This document shows positions 17,952 to 27,046 of a stretch of 64,000 nt of DNA, piece by piece (the stretch's first letter is position 1; every line of letters begins with the position of its first letter). The DNA lies in contig NZ_KQ948928.1 in assembly GCF_001514235.1 (NCBI RefSeq), forward strand, positions 62,001 to 126,000. The letters are read 5' to 3'. The translations under genes and the position numbers were made by a program. The DNA is from Streptomyces caeruleatus. GTDB lineage: Bacteria; Actinomycetota; Actinomycetes; Streptomycetales; Streptomycetaceae. A model generated the notes under the pieces. It ran no database searches. It was not told the DNA's origin and saw only the letters and a program-made list of their open reading frames with translations.

Positions 17952-19682
17952 ATGGCAGTGACCGAATCCGTGCGCGGGGAAACTTCCGAATCGACGGGGC
18001 CACACCCGGTGCACGAGGGGATCCTGCGGCGGCAGTCGGCGCGCGAATCGGCGGCACGCACCTACGCGCGTGCCCTGCCCATCGTGCCGGTGCGGGCGCG
18101 CGGACTGACCATCGAGGGAGCCGACGGCCGCCGCTACCTGGACTGCCTGTCCGGCGCCGGGACGCTGGCGCTCGGACACAACCACCCCGTGGTCCTCGAG
18201 GCCATCCGCAAAGTCCTGGACTCGGGCGCACCGCTGCACGTCCTGGACCTGGCGACCCCCGTCAAGGACGCCTTCATCACCGAGCTGTTCCACACCTTGC
18301 CGCCCGGCCTCGCCGGCCACGCGCGGGTGCAGTTCTGCGGCCCGGCCGGCACCGACGCGGTGGAGGCCGCGTTCAAGCTCGTCCGGGCCGCCACCGGACG
18401 CAACGGAATCCTCGCCTTCAGCGGCGCCTATCACGGGATGACCGCCGGAGCGCTCGAAGCGTCCGGGGGCGCCTTCGACGTACGGGTCGCGCGCCTGCCC
18501 TACCCACAGGACTACCGCTGCCCCTTCGGCGTCGGCGGCGAACGCGGCGCCGAACTCGCCGCCCGCTGGACCGAGTCCGTCCTCGAAGACCCCAAGTCGG
18601 GAGTGCCCCATCCCGCCGGGATGATCCTCGAACCCGTCCAAGGCGAGGGTGGCGTGATCCCCGCGCCGGACGGCTGGCTGCGGCGCATGCGGCAGATCAC
18701 CGCCGACCGCTCCATCCCACTGATCGCCGACGAGGTCCAGACAGGGGTCGGGCGCACCGGTGCCTTCTGGGCCGTGGAGCACAGCGGCGTCACCCCCGAC
18801 GTCATGGTCCTCTCCAAGGCCATCGGCGGCAGTCTGCCCCTGGCGGTCATCGTCTACCGCGACGAACTCGACGCCTGGCAACCCGGCGCGCATGCCGGAA
18901 CGTTCCGCGGAAACCAGCTCGCCATGGCCGCCGGCACAGCGACCCTCGCCTACGTCCGCGAGAACCGGCTCGCCGAGCGGGCGGCCGAACTGGGCTCGCA
19001 GATGCTGAGTCAACTCCGGGAACTCGCAGGAGAGTTCACCTGCATCGGCGATGTGCGGGGGAGAGGGCTGATGATCGGGGTCGAGGTGGTGGAGCCGGTT
19101 GAATCGGCGCGGAGTGAGGGGTCGCGGACGGCGAACAGGGCGGCGCTTGAGGGGGCGGGCAGCGGGCCGGGGCTCTCGGCTCCTCCGGGCAGGCACGGGC
19201 GTACTCCCGACCAGGCTGAGTTCGGTGGTCCCGATGACCTGGGTTGGCCCCGAGGGGGTCTCGCGAGCGGTCTCGTGGGCGCCGACCCCGCCCGGACTAC
19301 GGGCCGCGCCTCGGAGGACCTGGCACCCGTCGGCGGAGGAGCGCGGGCGGTGGCGGCAATGCCGGACCAGGACCGCCACCCACGCCCAGCCGCCCCTGAA
19401 CTCGCTGCCGCCATCCAGCGGGAGTGCCTTCGACGCGGCTTGATCGTCGAACTCGGCGGCCGCCACTCCAGTGTCGTACGGCTGCTTCCACCCCTGACCA
19501 TCAGCGACGAGCAGGCCACCGCAGTGCTGGACCGGCTGGCCGACGCCGTGGACGCGGTGTCCCGCAACCAGGCCGGCCACGACGGGACCCATCAGCCGCC
19601 CCCGGGCAATCGACGGCGCGGTGACCGAACAGCCCGGACGGATCGGACGGGCCGGGCCGACTGGGCCGATCGTGCCGTGTAA
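17952..19682 (+). CDS. Diaminobutyrate-type class III aminotransferase with large insertion
   Basis: A 576-residue PLP enzyme of the diaminobutyrate--2-oxoglutarate aminotransferase family, expected to form L-2,4-diaminobutyrate from aspartate semialdehyde. The LIADEVQTGVGRTG motif and the PLP lysine in VLSKAIGG are intact. Between strand GRGLMIGVEVVEP and helix ELAAAIQREC (about residues 384-480) there is a 97-residue Gly/Ala/Pro/Arg-rich insertion with less biased third codon positions. A basic tail follows residue 540. AGGGAG precedes the ATG. With the next two genes it forms an NRPS-independent siderophore-type set; the diamine would be the building block. Confidence 0.85.
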   Translation: MAVTESVRGETSESTGPHPVHEGILRRQSARESAARTYARALPIVPVRARGLTIEGADGRRYLDCLSGAGTLALGHNHPVVLEAIRKVLDSGAPLHVLDLATPVKDAFITELFHTLPPGLAGHARVQFCGPAGTDAVEAAFKLVRAATGRNGILAFSGAYHGMTAGALEASGGAFDVRVARLPYPQDYRCPFGVGGERGAELAARWTESVLEDPKSGVPHPAGMILEPVQGEGGVIPAPDGWLRRMRQITADRSIPLIADEVQTGVGRTGAFWAVEHSGVTPDVMVLSKAIGGSLPLAVIVYRDELDAWQPGAHAGTFRGNQLAMAAGTATLAYVRENRLAERAAELGSQMLSQLRELAGEFTCIGDVRGRGLMIGVEVVEPVESARSEGSRTANRAALEGAGSGPGLSAPPGRHGRTPDQAEFGGPDDLGWPRGGLASGLVGADPARTTGRASEDLAPVGGGARAVAAMPDQDRHPRPAAPELAAAIQRECLRRGLIVELGGRHSSVVRLLPPLTISDEQATAVLDRLADAVDAVSRNQAGHDGTHQPPPGNRRRGDRTARTDRTGRADWADRAV

Positions 19683-19935
19683 CCCGGCAGCCGATGAGGG
19701 CGCGTCACTGCCTCCCTCTTGCCGTGCCGTCGCATCGGCGTGGGCCGCCATCGCCTCGGCGGCATTCGACCGACCCACGTCCGAGCGCCGGCTCACGTCC
19801 CTCCGAGACACCACCGCCAACTGACACACCCCTCCGGGCCCACCTCTGGAACGCGGGCCCTCACGGCACCGCGCACCTCACCACCAGCACGGCGACCGTC
19901 GCCGCGCAGCCGGAACCACTTCAAGAGGACCAGCC

Positions 19936-22152
19936 TTGACCACCACCCCCTCGACCGACGGCCGTACCTATGCCCGCGCGCAGAGCTCGTCCACTAGACG
20001 GCTCTCCCAGCAGGAGCCCGAGCCGCCCGTGCCGGCACAGGGCCTCGCCGTTCCCCAGACGCCGGTACCAGCGCCGATGCAGCGAGGCGCGCCAGACGCG
20101 GAGTCGCTGTACGGGGGCACCGCCGACTTCCTGGAGCACTCCGACCCGCACATGGCAGCCCAGGCCGCCGCAGTGGAGAACCTGCTCCGCTGCTGGGTGC
20201 GCGAGACGAACGTCCCGGCACCCGGCAACGGGGTCCTCCGAATCTCCTTGCCGGCCACCGGCACCGCCCTGCTGGTCCCGGTCCACTACTGGTCTCCGAC
20301 GGGTTGGCACCGCTTCGGTCTCCCGCACTTGGCCGACGCCCCGCCTACCGACGCGGTCACCCTCGCCGCACTACTCATCAGGGAGACGCTCGGCGCCGGC
20401 GCCCCTGCTGTTGGCGGGCCTGGCCCTTCGCCGAACCCCGATACTGCAACGCCGTCGACTGCCTCCACACCGTGTGCCGGGCCCTCCCTCGCTTCCTCGC
20501 CCGTTCCGTCTCCCGCCGCTGTATCCGTGAAGTCCACCGAGTCTGCGACCGCTGCCGCGTCTGTGACGCCTGCCGCGTCTGCGACGCCTGCCCTATCTCC
20601 GCTGCCTGCCGTGCCTCCGACCTCCGAGTCCCCCGCCACTCCAGCGCCCACAATCCCGTCCCTCCCCGCGTCTTCTTCCGCCGCCACTGACCTCGTCGCA
20701 CGTGTCGCCGACTCTGTGCGGCGAACCGTCACGTTCATCAGCGAGCGCCGTGAAGACCCCGCCGACTGCCCCGACCGCTTCCTCGCGGCCGAGCAGGCAC
20801 TCCTGCTCGGACACCCGCTGCACCCGACGCCGAAGAGCCGCGAGGGTCTCTCCGAGAGCGAAGCGCGGCGGTACTCACCCGAGTTGCGTGGCTCCTTTCC
20901 CTTGCACTGGCTGGCTGTCGCTCCCTCCTTGGTCGCCACTGACTCTGCTTGGACCGAACGGGGCCGGGGTGTCCCCGCCGCGCACCTCACGGCCCGACTC
21001 GCCGGTCCTGACCTGCCACTGCCCGACGGGTACGCGGCCCTCCCCCTGCACCCTTGGCAGCACCGCGAGCTCCTGTACCGCTCAGACTCGGCGGCCCTGG
21101 TCGAGGCCGGCCTGCTCCGGGACCTCGGCGCTCACGGCGCCCTGTGGCACCCCACCTCCTCCGTCCGAACCGTCCACCTGGCAGGCGCCCCCGCCATGCT
21201 CAAGCTGTCGCTGGGCCTGCGGATCACCAACTCCCGCCGTGAGAACCTCCGCAAGGAGTTGAACCGCGGTGTCGAGGTACACCGCCTCCTGCGCAGCGGG
21301 CTCTCGACCCAGTGGCGGGCCGCGTACCCGGGGTTCGACATCGTTCGCGACCCGGCGTGGCTCGCCGTCGACGGGCCGGACGGCGCTCCTGTGCCCGGCT
21401 TCGACGTGGTGATCCGGCACAACCCGTTCAAGCCTTCCGACGACGTGTCCTGCGTAGCCGGACTCGTCTCGCCGCGCCCCCGCACCCAACCCGGCACCGC
21501 CTCCGGCCGGCCTTGGTCGGGCAAGGAACCCCTCAGGTCCCGTCTGGCCGAGGTGGTCACGCATCTCGCCGCCCGGACAAGGCGCCCTCGCGGGGCCGTT
21601 GCTGCCGAGTGGTTCCTGCGCTACCTCGAGCAGGTCGTCCGTCCGGTGCTGTGGTTGGACTCCGAGGCCGGGATCGCCCTGGAGGCACACCAGCAGAACA
21701 CCCTGCTCCTGCTGGATGGCGAAGGCTGGCCCTCAGGCGGCCGGTACCGCGACAACCAGGGCTACTACTTCCGTGAGTCCCGGCGCACGGAACTAGACAC
21801 CCGGCTTCCCGGCATCGGCGAGTGCAGCGACACCTTCGTCTCGGACGAGGTCACCGACGAGCGCTTCGCGTACTACCTCGCGATCAACAACGTGTTCGGT
21901 CTCATCGGTGCGTTCGGTTCCCAGCGTCTCGCCGACGAGGAATTGCTGCTCGCAGCCTTCCGTCGTTTCCTCGGCGATGTCGCCTCTGGTCCCGCCCGGT
22001 TGCGCACGACACTGCCTGCACACCTGCTCGAGTCACCGGTCCTGCGGTGCAAGGCGAATCTGCTGACCCGCGTGCACGGCCTCGACGAGCTCGTCGGCCC
22101 GGTGGACACCCAGTCCGTCTACGTCACCATCGCCAATCCCCTCCACGCCTGA
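19936..22152 (+). CDS. IucA/IucC-family siderophore synthetase
   Basis: A 738-residue NIS synthetase that would adenylate a carboxylate (citrate or similar) and condense it with an amine or hydroxamate. Conserved motifs: HPWQHRELLYR (about 368), HPTSSVRT (about 405), KLSLGLRITNSRREN (about 422), GIALEAHQQNTLLLL (about 577) and the C-terminal FhuF-like segment with KANLLTRVHGLDELVG. The start is TTG at 19936 after AAGAGGAC. A Thr/Ala/Pro/Ser-rich insertion (about residues 153-255) with repeated ASVTPA/ASATPA units splits the N-terminal region. It is 253 bases downstream of the aminotransferase, so a separate promoter is possible. Confidence 0.9.
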   Translation: MTTTPSTDGRTYARAQSSSTRRLSQQEPEPPVPAQGLAVPQTPVPAPMQRGAPDAESLYGGTADFLEHSDPHMAAQAAAVENLLRCWVRETNVPAPGNGVLRISLPATGTALLVPVHYWSPTGWHRFGLPHLADAPPTDAVTLAALLIRETLGAGAPAVGGPGPSPNPDTATPSTASTPCAGPSLASSPVPSPAAVSVKSTESATAAASVTPAASATPALSPLPAVPPTSESPATPAPTIPSLPASSSAATDLVARVADSVRRTVTFISERREDPADCPDRFLAAEQALLLGHPLHPTPKSREGLSESEARRYSPELRGSFPLHWLAVAPSLVATDSAWTERGRGVPAAHLTARLAGPDLPLPDGYAALPLHPWQHRELLYRSDSAALVEAGLLRDLGAHGALWHPTSSVRTVHLAGAPAMLKLSLGLRITNSRRENLRKELNRGVEVHRLLRSGLSTQWRAAYPGFDIVRDPAWLAVDGPDGAPVPGFDVVIRHNPFKPSDDVSCVAGLVSPRPRTQPGTASGRPWSGKEPLRSRLAEVVTHLAARTRRPRGAVAAEWFLRYLEQVVRPVLWLDSEAGIALEAHQQNTLLLLDGEGWPSGGRYRDNQGYYFRESRRTELDTRLPGIGECSDTFVSDEVTDERFAYYLAINNVFGLIGAFGSQRLADEELLLAAFRRFLGDVASGPARLRTTLPAHLLESPVLRCKANLLTRVHGLDELVGPVDTQSVYVTIANPLHA

Positions 22153-22329
22153 CCTGACCCTCACGGTCGACCCGTGCCATCCCTACATGTCTCCTGGCCG
22201 CCGCCAACCCTCGCCCCCGTCGCTCTTCCTCGCTCCGTTTCTGTGCTCCCGACACCGACTCCGGCTTTCACCAACCTCCTTCATTCCTGGGGAACATGAC
22301 CCACCCCATCTCTTGAGAGGAGCGTCGCC

Positions 22330-23250
22330 GTGCCTCCCACCGACTCGACTGCCGACGCCGATACCGCCCCCTTCACCGACATCGGTACCGCCACGAGCCC
22401 GGGGGCTCGTGAGAGCCGTGGCGCCCCCGCTGCCGGCGGGAGCGCGGACAGTGAGGACACGCTGGACGTGCCCCTGCCCGACGAGATCATCGCGCTCTTC
22501 GCGGAGGACGTCGGTGGTGTGGGGGCAGAGAACGTGAGCGCAGGCTCAGCAGCCGGGGCGGAGTCCACACCTGCGCCTGAGCCGGCAGCCAAGCCCGGTC
22601 CCCATCCCGTACTCGACCCGTCAGGCGCACCCGTACCCGAGTCCGCAGCCGCACCCGCCTCCGCCCTGTCCATCGCCGAAGATCTGCTCGACCACATTGC
22701 CGACTGGGGGCCGATCAGCACACCCGCAGGGGTGCTTCACCTGGTCCCCGCGCGGGTTGACCGAGACCTTCCGATCATCGGCCGTTGGATGAACGATCCC
22801 GCCGTGGCGGCGTTCTGGGGACTCGCCGGGCCCCAGAACGCGACCGAGGAGCACCTGCGGGCCCATCTCTCCGGTGACGGACGCACCGTCCCGTGCCTGG
22901 GATTGTTGGAAGGCACGCCGATGAGCTACTGGGAGATCTACCGAGCAGACCTCGACCCGCTGGCCCGGCACTATCCGGCTCGGCCCCATGACACCGGTGT
23001 CCATCTCCTCATCGGAGCTGTCGGCGACCGTGGCCGAGGACTTGGTGGAACCCTTTTGCGAGCAGTCGCCGACCTCGCATTCGACAAGCGCCCCGCCTGT
23101 GCTCGTATCGTCGCCGAACCCGACATTCGCAACACCCCTTCCGTCGCCGCTTTCCTCAGTGCCGGCTTCCGGTTCTCCGCCGAGGTCGACCTGCCCGCCA
23201 AGCGGGCCGCCCTCATGGTCAGAGACCGAAGTCTGCGCCATCTGCTGTGA
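22330..23250 (+). CDS. GNAT N-acyltransferase of siderophore type (IucB/MbtK-like)
   Basis: A 306-residue protein. Residues 1-115 are Pro/Ala/Ser/Glu-rich and probably disordered. The rest is a GNAT fold of the IucB/RhbD/MbtK type: HLVPARVDRDLPIIGRWMNDPAVAAFW, MSYWEIYRAD, a cofactor loop DRGRGLGG, and EPDIRNTPSVAAFLSAGF. Such enzymes acylate the N-hydroxy-amine or amine of lysine or diamine building blocks. GTG at 22330 follows GAGAGGAG. It completes the siderophore-type trio; no monooxygenase, decarboxylase or exporter is adjacent. Confidence 0.85.
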   Translation: MPPTDSTADADTAPFTDIGTATSPGARESRGAPAAGGSADSEDTLDVPLPDEIIALFAEDVGGVGAENVSAGSAAGAESTPAPEPAAKPGPHPVLDPSGAPVPESAAAPASALSIAEDLLDHIADWGPISTPAGVLHLVPARVDRDLPIIGRWMNDPAVAAFWGLAGPQNATEEHLRAHLSGDGRTVPCLGLLEGTPMSYWEIYRADLDPLARHYPARPHDTGVHLLIGAVGDRGRGLGGTLLRAVADLAFDKRPACARIVAEPDIRNTPSVAAFLSAGFRFSAEVDLPAKRAALMVRDRSLRHLL

Positions 23251-23534
23251 CGCCACGTCGCAGCGTCATCACTTTTGGTACACCGCTCGCGGCGATCCGG
23301 TTCCCTCTCCCGGCGATCCGGATTCAGGCACAGTCGATCTTTTGTCCGGGCCGCCGGTCTCACAGACGTAAGGCCTCCGACCTCAACCGAACGAGGCTGA
23401 GTCCCACCCGACTCGATCCCGTACCCACCCGAACCGAACCGGTCCCCACCCGAGGAATCCCAGGTCTTGATCCCGCCGCTCGTCCCCACCGTGGGCGCCC
23501 CTTTGTCAGTGCCGGGCCGTAGGGTGGTCGCGCT

Positions 23535-25514
23535 ATGACAAAGCCCTCACTCCCTGAACTCCTGCATGCTGCTGTCACTGCCGTCGGCGGTACGGAGCGC
23601 CCCGGCCAGGTGACCATGGCCGAATCAGTCGCGGAGGCGATCGACGGCGGGTCGCATCTGCTGGTCCAGGCCGGCACCGGCACCGGAAAGTCGCTGGGGT
23701 ACCTGGTGCCCGCGCTCGCTCAGGGGGAGCGCGTCGTCGTGGCGACGGCCACCCTGGCGCTCCAGCGCCAACTCGTGGAGCGCGACCTGCCGCGCACCGT
23801 CGAGGCACTGCACCCGCTCCTGCGCCGTCGCCCCGAATTCGCGATGCTCAAGGGCAGGTCGAACTACCTGTGTCTGCACCGCCTGCACGAAGGCGTGCCG
23901 CAGGACGAGGAGGAGGGCCTCTTCGACCAGTTCGAGGCCGCCGCACCCACCAGCAAGCTGGGGCAGGACCTGCTGCGGCTGCGCGAGTGGTCGGACGAGA
24001 CGGAGACGGGTGACCGGGACGACCTGACACCCGGTGTTTCCGACCGGGCCTGGGCCCAGGTGTCGGTGTCGTCGCGTGAGTGCCTGGGTGCTTCGAAGTG
24101 CGCGTACGGCGCCGAGTGCTTCGCCGAGATGGCCCGCGAGCGCGCCAAGCTGTCGGAGGTCGTCGTCACCAACCACGCCCTGCTCGCGATCGACGCCATC
24201 GAAGGCGCCCCCGTCCTCCCGCAGCACGAGGTCCTGATCGTCGACGAGGCGCACGAGCTGGTCTCCCGGGCCACCGGAGTCGCCACCGGCGAACTCACGC
24301 CGGGCCAGGTCAACCGCGCGGTGCGCCGCGCCGCGAAGCTGGTCAACGAGAAGGCCGCCGATCAGCTCCAGACCGCCGCAGAGGGCTTCGAACGGCTGAT
24401 GGAGCTTGCGCTGCCGGGCCGCCTGGAGGAGATCCCGGAAGACCTCGGTTACGCGCTCATGGCGCTGCGCGACGCCTGCCGTACCGTCATCTCGGCCATC
24501 GGGGCGACTCGCGACAAGTCGGTGCAGGACGAGGACGCCGTCCGCAAGCAGGCGCTCGCCTCGGTGGAATCCGTGCACGACGTGGCGGAGCGCATCACGA
24601 ACGGCTCCGAGTGGGATGTCGTCTGGTACGAGCGGCATGACCGTTTTGGGGCTTCCCTGCGCGTGGCCCCCATGTCCGTGTCGGGCCTGTTGCGGGAGAA
24701 GCTCTTCGCGGATCGGTCCGTCGTCCTGACTTCCGCGACCTTGAAGCTCGGCGGCGACTTCAACGGCGTGGGCGCGTCCCTGGGACTCGCCCCCGAGGGC
24801 ACCGAGGGCGATGACCTTCCGCAGTGGAAGGGAGTGGATGTCGGCTCGCCCTTCGAGTACCGCAAGCAGGGCATTCTGTACGTGGCCAAGCACCTGTCGC
24901 GCCCCGCGCGGGACGGCGATCGGGTGGACATGCTCGATGAGCTGACCGAGCTCATCCAGGCGGCGGGCGGCCGCACGCTCGGCCTGTTCTCCTCGATGCG
25001 TGCCGCCCAGCTGGCCGCCGAGGAGCTTCGCTCTCGTATCCCCGAGTTCCCGATCCTCCTTCAGGGCGAGGAGACGCTCGGCGAACTGATCAAGAACTTC
25101 GCGGCCGATCCGAAGACCTGCCTCTTCGGCACGCTGTCCCTCTGGCAGGGCGTCGATGTCCCCGGCCCGAGCTGTCAGCTGGTCGTCATGGACAAGATTC
25201 CGTTCCCGCGCCCCGACGACCCTCTGATGAGCGCTCGCCAGAAGGCGGTGGAGGACGCCGGTGGCAACGGCTTCATGGCGGTCGCGGCCACGCATGCCGC
25301 GCTGCTCATGGCGCAGGGCGCCGGCCGCCTCGTACGGGCAACGGGCGACCGCGGAGTGGTCGCCGTACTGGACCAGAGGCTGGCCACGGCACGGTACGGG
25401 AGCTATCTGAAGGCGTCACTGCCCGACTTCTGGTACACGACGGACCGTAATCAGGTCCGGAAGTCGCTGGCCGCCATCGACGCGGCGGCGCAGAAGTCGG
25501 AAGCGGAACAGTGA
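23535..25514 (+). CDS. dinG: DinG-like ATP-dependent DNA helicase (XPD family)
   Basis: A 659-residue superfamily 2 helicase. Walker A AGTGTGKSLGYL (near residue 52), the DEAH box VLIVDEAHELV (near 233), and helicase motifs V/VI around GTLSLWQGVDVPG and ATHAALLMAQGAGRLVR are present. Four cysteines between motifs I and II (NYLC, SREC, ASKC, GAEC) match the Fe-S cluster of XPD/DinG enzymes. The family unwinds 5'-tailed duplexes, R-loops and G4 structures. It is convergent with lexA. No SOS box was seen in its own upstream region. The stop codon is inside a 48-base perfect palindrome. Confidence 0.9.
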   Translation: MTKPSLPELLHAAVTAVGGTERPGQVTMAESVAEAIDGGSHLLVQAGTGTGKSLGYLVPALAQGERVVVATATLALQRQLVERDLPRTVEALHPLLRRRPEFAMLKGRSNYLCLHRLHEGVPQDEEEGLFDQFEAAAPTSKLGQDLLRLREWSDETETGDRDDLTPGVSDRAWAQVSVSSRECLGASKCAYGAECFAEMARERAKLSEVVVTNHALLAIDAIEGAPVLPQHEVLIVDEAHELVSRATGVATGELTPGQVNRAVRRAAKLVNEKAADQLQTAAEGFERLMELALPGRLEEIPEDLGYALMALRDACRTVISAIGATRDKSVQDEDAVRKQALASVESVHDVAERITNGSEWDVVWYERHDRFGASLRVAPMSVSGLLREKLFADRSVVLTSATLKLGGDFNGVGASLGLAPEGTEGDDLPQWKGVDVGSPFEYRKQGILYVAKHLSRPARDGDRVDMLDELTELIQAAGGRTLGLFSSMRAAQLAAEELRSRIPEFPILLQGEETLGELIKNFAADPKTCLFGTLSLWQGVDVPGPSCQLVVMDKIPFPRPDDPLMSARQKAVEDAGGNGFMAVAATHAALLMAQGAGRLVRATGDRGVVAVLDQRLATARYGSYLKASLPDFWYTTDRNQVRKSLAAIDAAAQKSEAEQ

Positions 25515-25560
25515 TCGGGGGTTAGCCTGTCGCGGCGCCGCGACAGGCTAACCCCCGATC
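25513..25560. terminator. Perfect 24-bp-arm palindrome at the dinG stop codon
   Basis: The 48 bases form a perfect inverted repeat with 24-base arms, effectively a two- to four-base loop, starting inside the TGA stop of dinG. It would terminate dinG transcription and could act on lexA read-through. Its stem is unusually long for a Streptomyces terminator. Confidence 0.9.
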
Positions 25561-25628
25561 TTTCGGCCACTGACGTCGGGGTCGGTACCGCGGACGATCT
25601 GCAGCCGCGAAAGCCCCGGCACAGCACA

Positions 25629-25662
25629 GGGCCCCGGAACCGGCGCAGGGGTTCCGGGGCCC
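25629..25662. terminator. Hairpin terminator after lexA
   Basis: Arms GGGCCCCGGAAC (25629-25640) and GTTCCGGGGCCC (25651-25662) with a 10-base loop lie just downstream of the lexA stop on its strand. Confidence 0.8.
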
Positions 25663-25702
25663 GGTCAGAGGGCGACGCCGTGCGCTTCGCCCGCCGCGGC
25701 GG

Positions 25703-26482
25703 TCAGACGCGCCGCAGCACTGCCACCACCTTGCCCAGGATGGTCGCGTCGTCACCGGGAATCGGCTCGTACGCAGCGTTGTGCGGGAGAAGCCAGACGT
25801 GGCCGTCCTCGCGCTTGAAACGCTTGACGGTGGCCTCGCCGTCGAGCATGGCGGCCACGATGTCGCCGTTCTCGGCGACCGGCTGGCGCCGGACCGTGAC
25901 CCAGTCGCCGTCACAGATCGCGGCCTCGATCATCGAGTCACCGACGACCTTCAGGACGAACAGCTCGCCGTCACCGACCAGCTGCCGGGGGAGGGGGAAG
26001 ACGTCCTCGACGGACTCCTCGGCGAGGATGGGTCCACCGGCGGCGATGCGGCCGACCAGCGGAACGTACGACGCGGCGGGCTTGCCGGTGGTGTCCGTGG
26101 GCTGCACGGAGGCGGCCTGGTCGGAGCCGCGCACTTCGTACGCGCGCGGACGGTGCGGGTCGCGGCGCAGGAAGCCCTTGCGCTCCAGTGCCATCAGCTG
26201 GTGTGCCACCGAGGACGTGCTGGACAGGCCGACCGCCTGGCCGATCTCCCGCATCGACGGCGGGTAGCCGCGCCGCTGCACGGAATCCCTGATGACCTCG
26301 ATCACACGGCGCTGGCGATCGGTGAGCCCTGAGCTGTCCGCCCGGATGCCGGGAGGTCGGCCCGGCAGGGAGCGCTTGTGCGCTTCGGGATTCATGGCTT
26401 CGTTCATCGCATGCACCGGCTCGAGTCGGCCCTGGGAGCGGTCCTGGGCAGTGATGGTGGCACTGTCTGCGGTGGTGGTCAC
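25703..26482 (-). CDS. lexA: SOS repressor LexA
   Basis: A 259-residue transcriptional repressor and self-cleaving protease. The winged HTH (LTDRQRRVIEVIRDSV ... STSSVAHQLMALERKG) is followed by the cleavage-site Ala-Gly (IAAGGP) and the Ser/Lys peptidase motifs (VVGDSMIEA, DGDWVTVR ... GDIVAAMLDGEATVK). The GTG at 26482 has GAGAGGGG about seven bases upstream; an earlier in-frame ATG at 26551 lies inside the SOS box and is rejected. Streptomyces LexA proteins have such N-terminal extensions. It controls the DNA-damage regulon and, through the box at 26542, itself. Confidence 0.95.
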   Translation of the reverse strand: MTTTADSATITAQDRSQGRLEPVHAMNEAMNPEAHKRSLPGRPPGIRADSSGLTDRQRRVIEVIRDSVQRRGYPPSMREIGQAVGLSSTSSVAHQLMALERKGFLRRDPHRPRAYEVRGSDQAASVQPTDTTGKPAASYVPLVGRIAAGGPILAEESVEDVFPLPRQLVGDGELFVLKVVGDSMIEAAICDGDWVTVRRQPVAENGDIVAAMLDGEATVKRFKREDGHVWLLPHNAAYEPIPGDDATILGKVVAVLRRV

Positions 26483-26541
26483 GTCGGCCCCTCTCGATGG
26501 TCTCCCTGCTGCACAACGGTAGTTGCTTTCGAAAGGTTGCG

Positions 26542-26557
26542 CCAAACACACGTTCGA
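26542..26557 (-). promoter_or_regulatory. LexA (SOS) box
   Basis: Minus-strand TCGAACGTGTGTTTGG matches the actinobacterial SOS consensus TCGAACNNNNGTTYGA except at the last two positions. It lies 60 bases upstream of the lexA start, supporting autorepression. Confidence 0.85.
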
Positions 26558-26892
26558 GTGAAAAAACGCGAATCACCTGACGCGATCGTGTGTCCGGGTG
26601 TATGGCTGGCGCGCGGTCCGACGGGCAAAAGGGTTCATTGTTGTACCCTTCACCGCCGGGGTGACGACCTCGTGGGTTGTTGCCCCAGTCTGCCATCCGA
26701 GATCGGATCAGCCGGGGACCGACCCCCATCTGTGCGGGAGTCCCACGTCGCCTTCGTGCGGCGCTCACGGTATCTCCGTATGTGCCGGGGCGATACGCCC
26801 GTGCACCAAAGCGCACGGCGCGCCGGTGTGGACGTACGCGGCCTGCCATGGTCTGTGCGACACGCGAGAGCCGTGTCGATGTATGAGCCAAT

Positions 26893-26938
26893 CCCCACAT
26901 GTAGTGGTTGGATTGCGGCAGCAGCCCAGAAGTTGTGG
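26893..26938 (+). promoter_or_regulatory. Two tandem NrdR boxes upstream of nrdRJ
   Basis: The first site centres on CCACATGTAGTGG (26895-26907), a near-perfect dyad. The second, CCAGAAGTTGTGG (26926-26938), matches it at 10 of 13 positions. The centres are 31 bases apart, three helical turns, the usual arrangement for NrdR repressor sites on ribonucleotide reductase promoters. Sites of this kind are known at Streptomyces nrdRJ. Confidence 0.7.
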
Positions 26939-27046
26939 TCCCCCCGGTCTTCGGCCGCTCGGAGATCGCCTATGCTTGGGGCTGCTTCGAGGGGCCCATG
27001 AGGCCCAGCGAGGCTATTGAGTCTGCTGTGAGGAGGGTTGGGAGTT

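Larger units (their letters stand above)
26483..27046. other. Divergent lexA-nrdR intergenic region
   Basis: This 564-base region contains the SOS box, an AT-richer stretch next to it (GAAAAAACGCG) likely to hold the lexA promoter, a 6-base inverted repeat AAGGGT/ACCCTT with a 10-base spacer (26629-26650), and two tandem NrdR-box-like sites near 26893-26938. No open frame with protein character was recognised between 26560 and 26880. Confidence 0.6.

Noticed and set aside
19102..19394. Frameshift or pseudogene in the aminotransferase
   Set aside because: The odd segment is in frame with no stop, and conserved motifs lie on both sides, so an in-frame insertion is a better reading.
26483..26551. 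Longer lexA start at 26551
   Set aside because: This ATG lies inside the SOS box, and a GTG with a good ribosome-binding site is at 26482.
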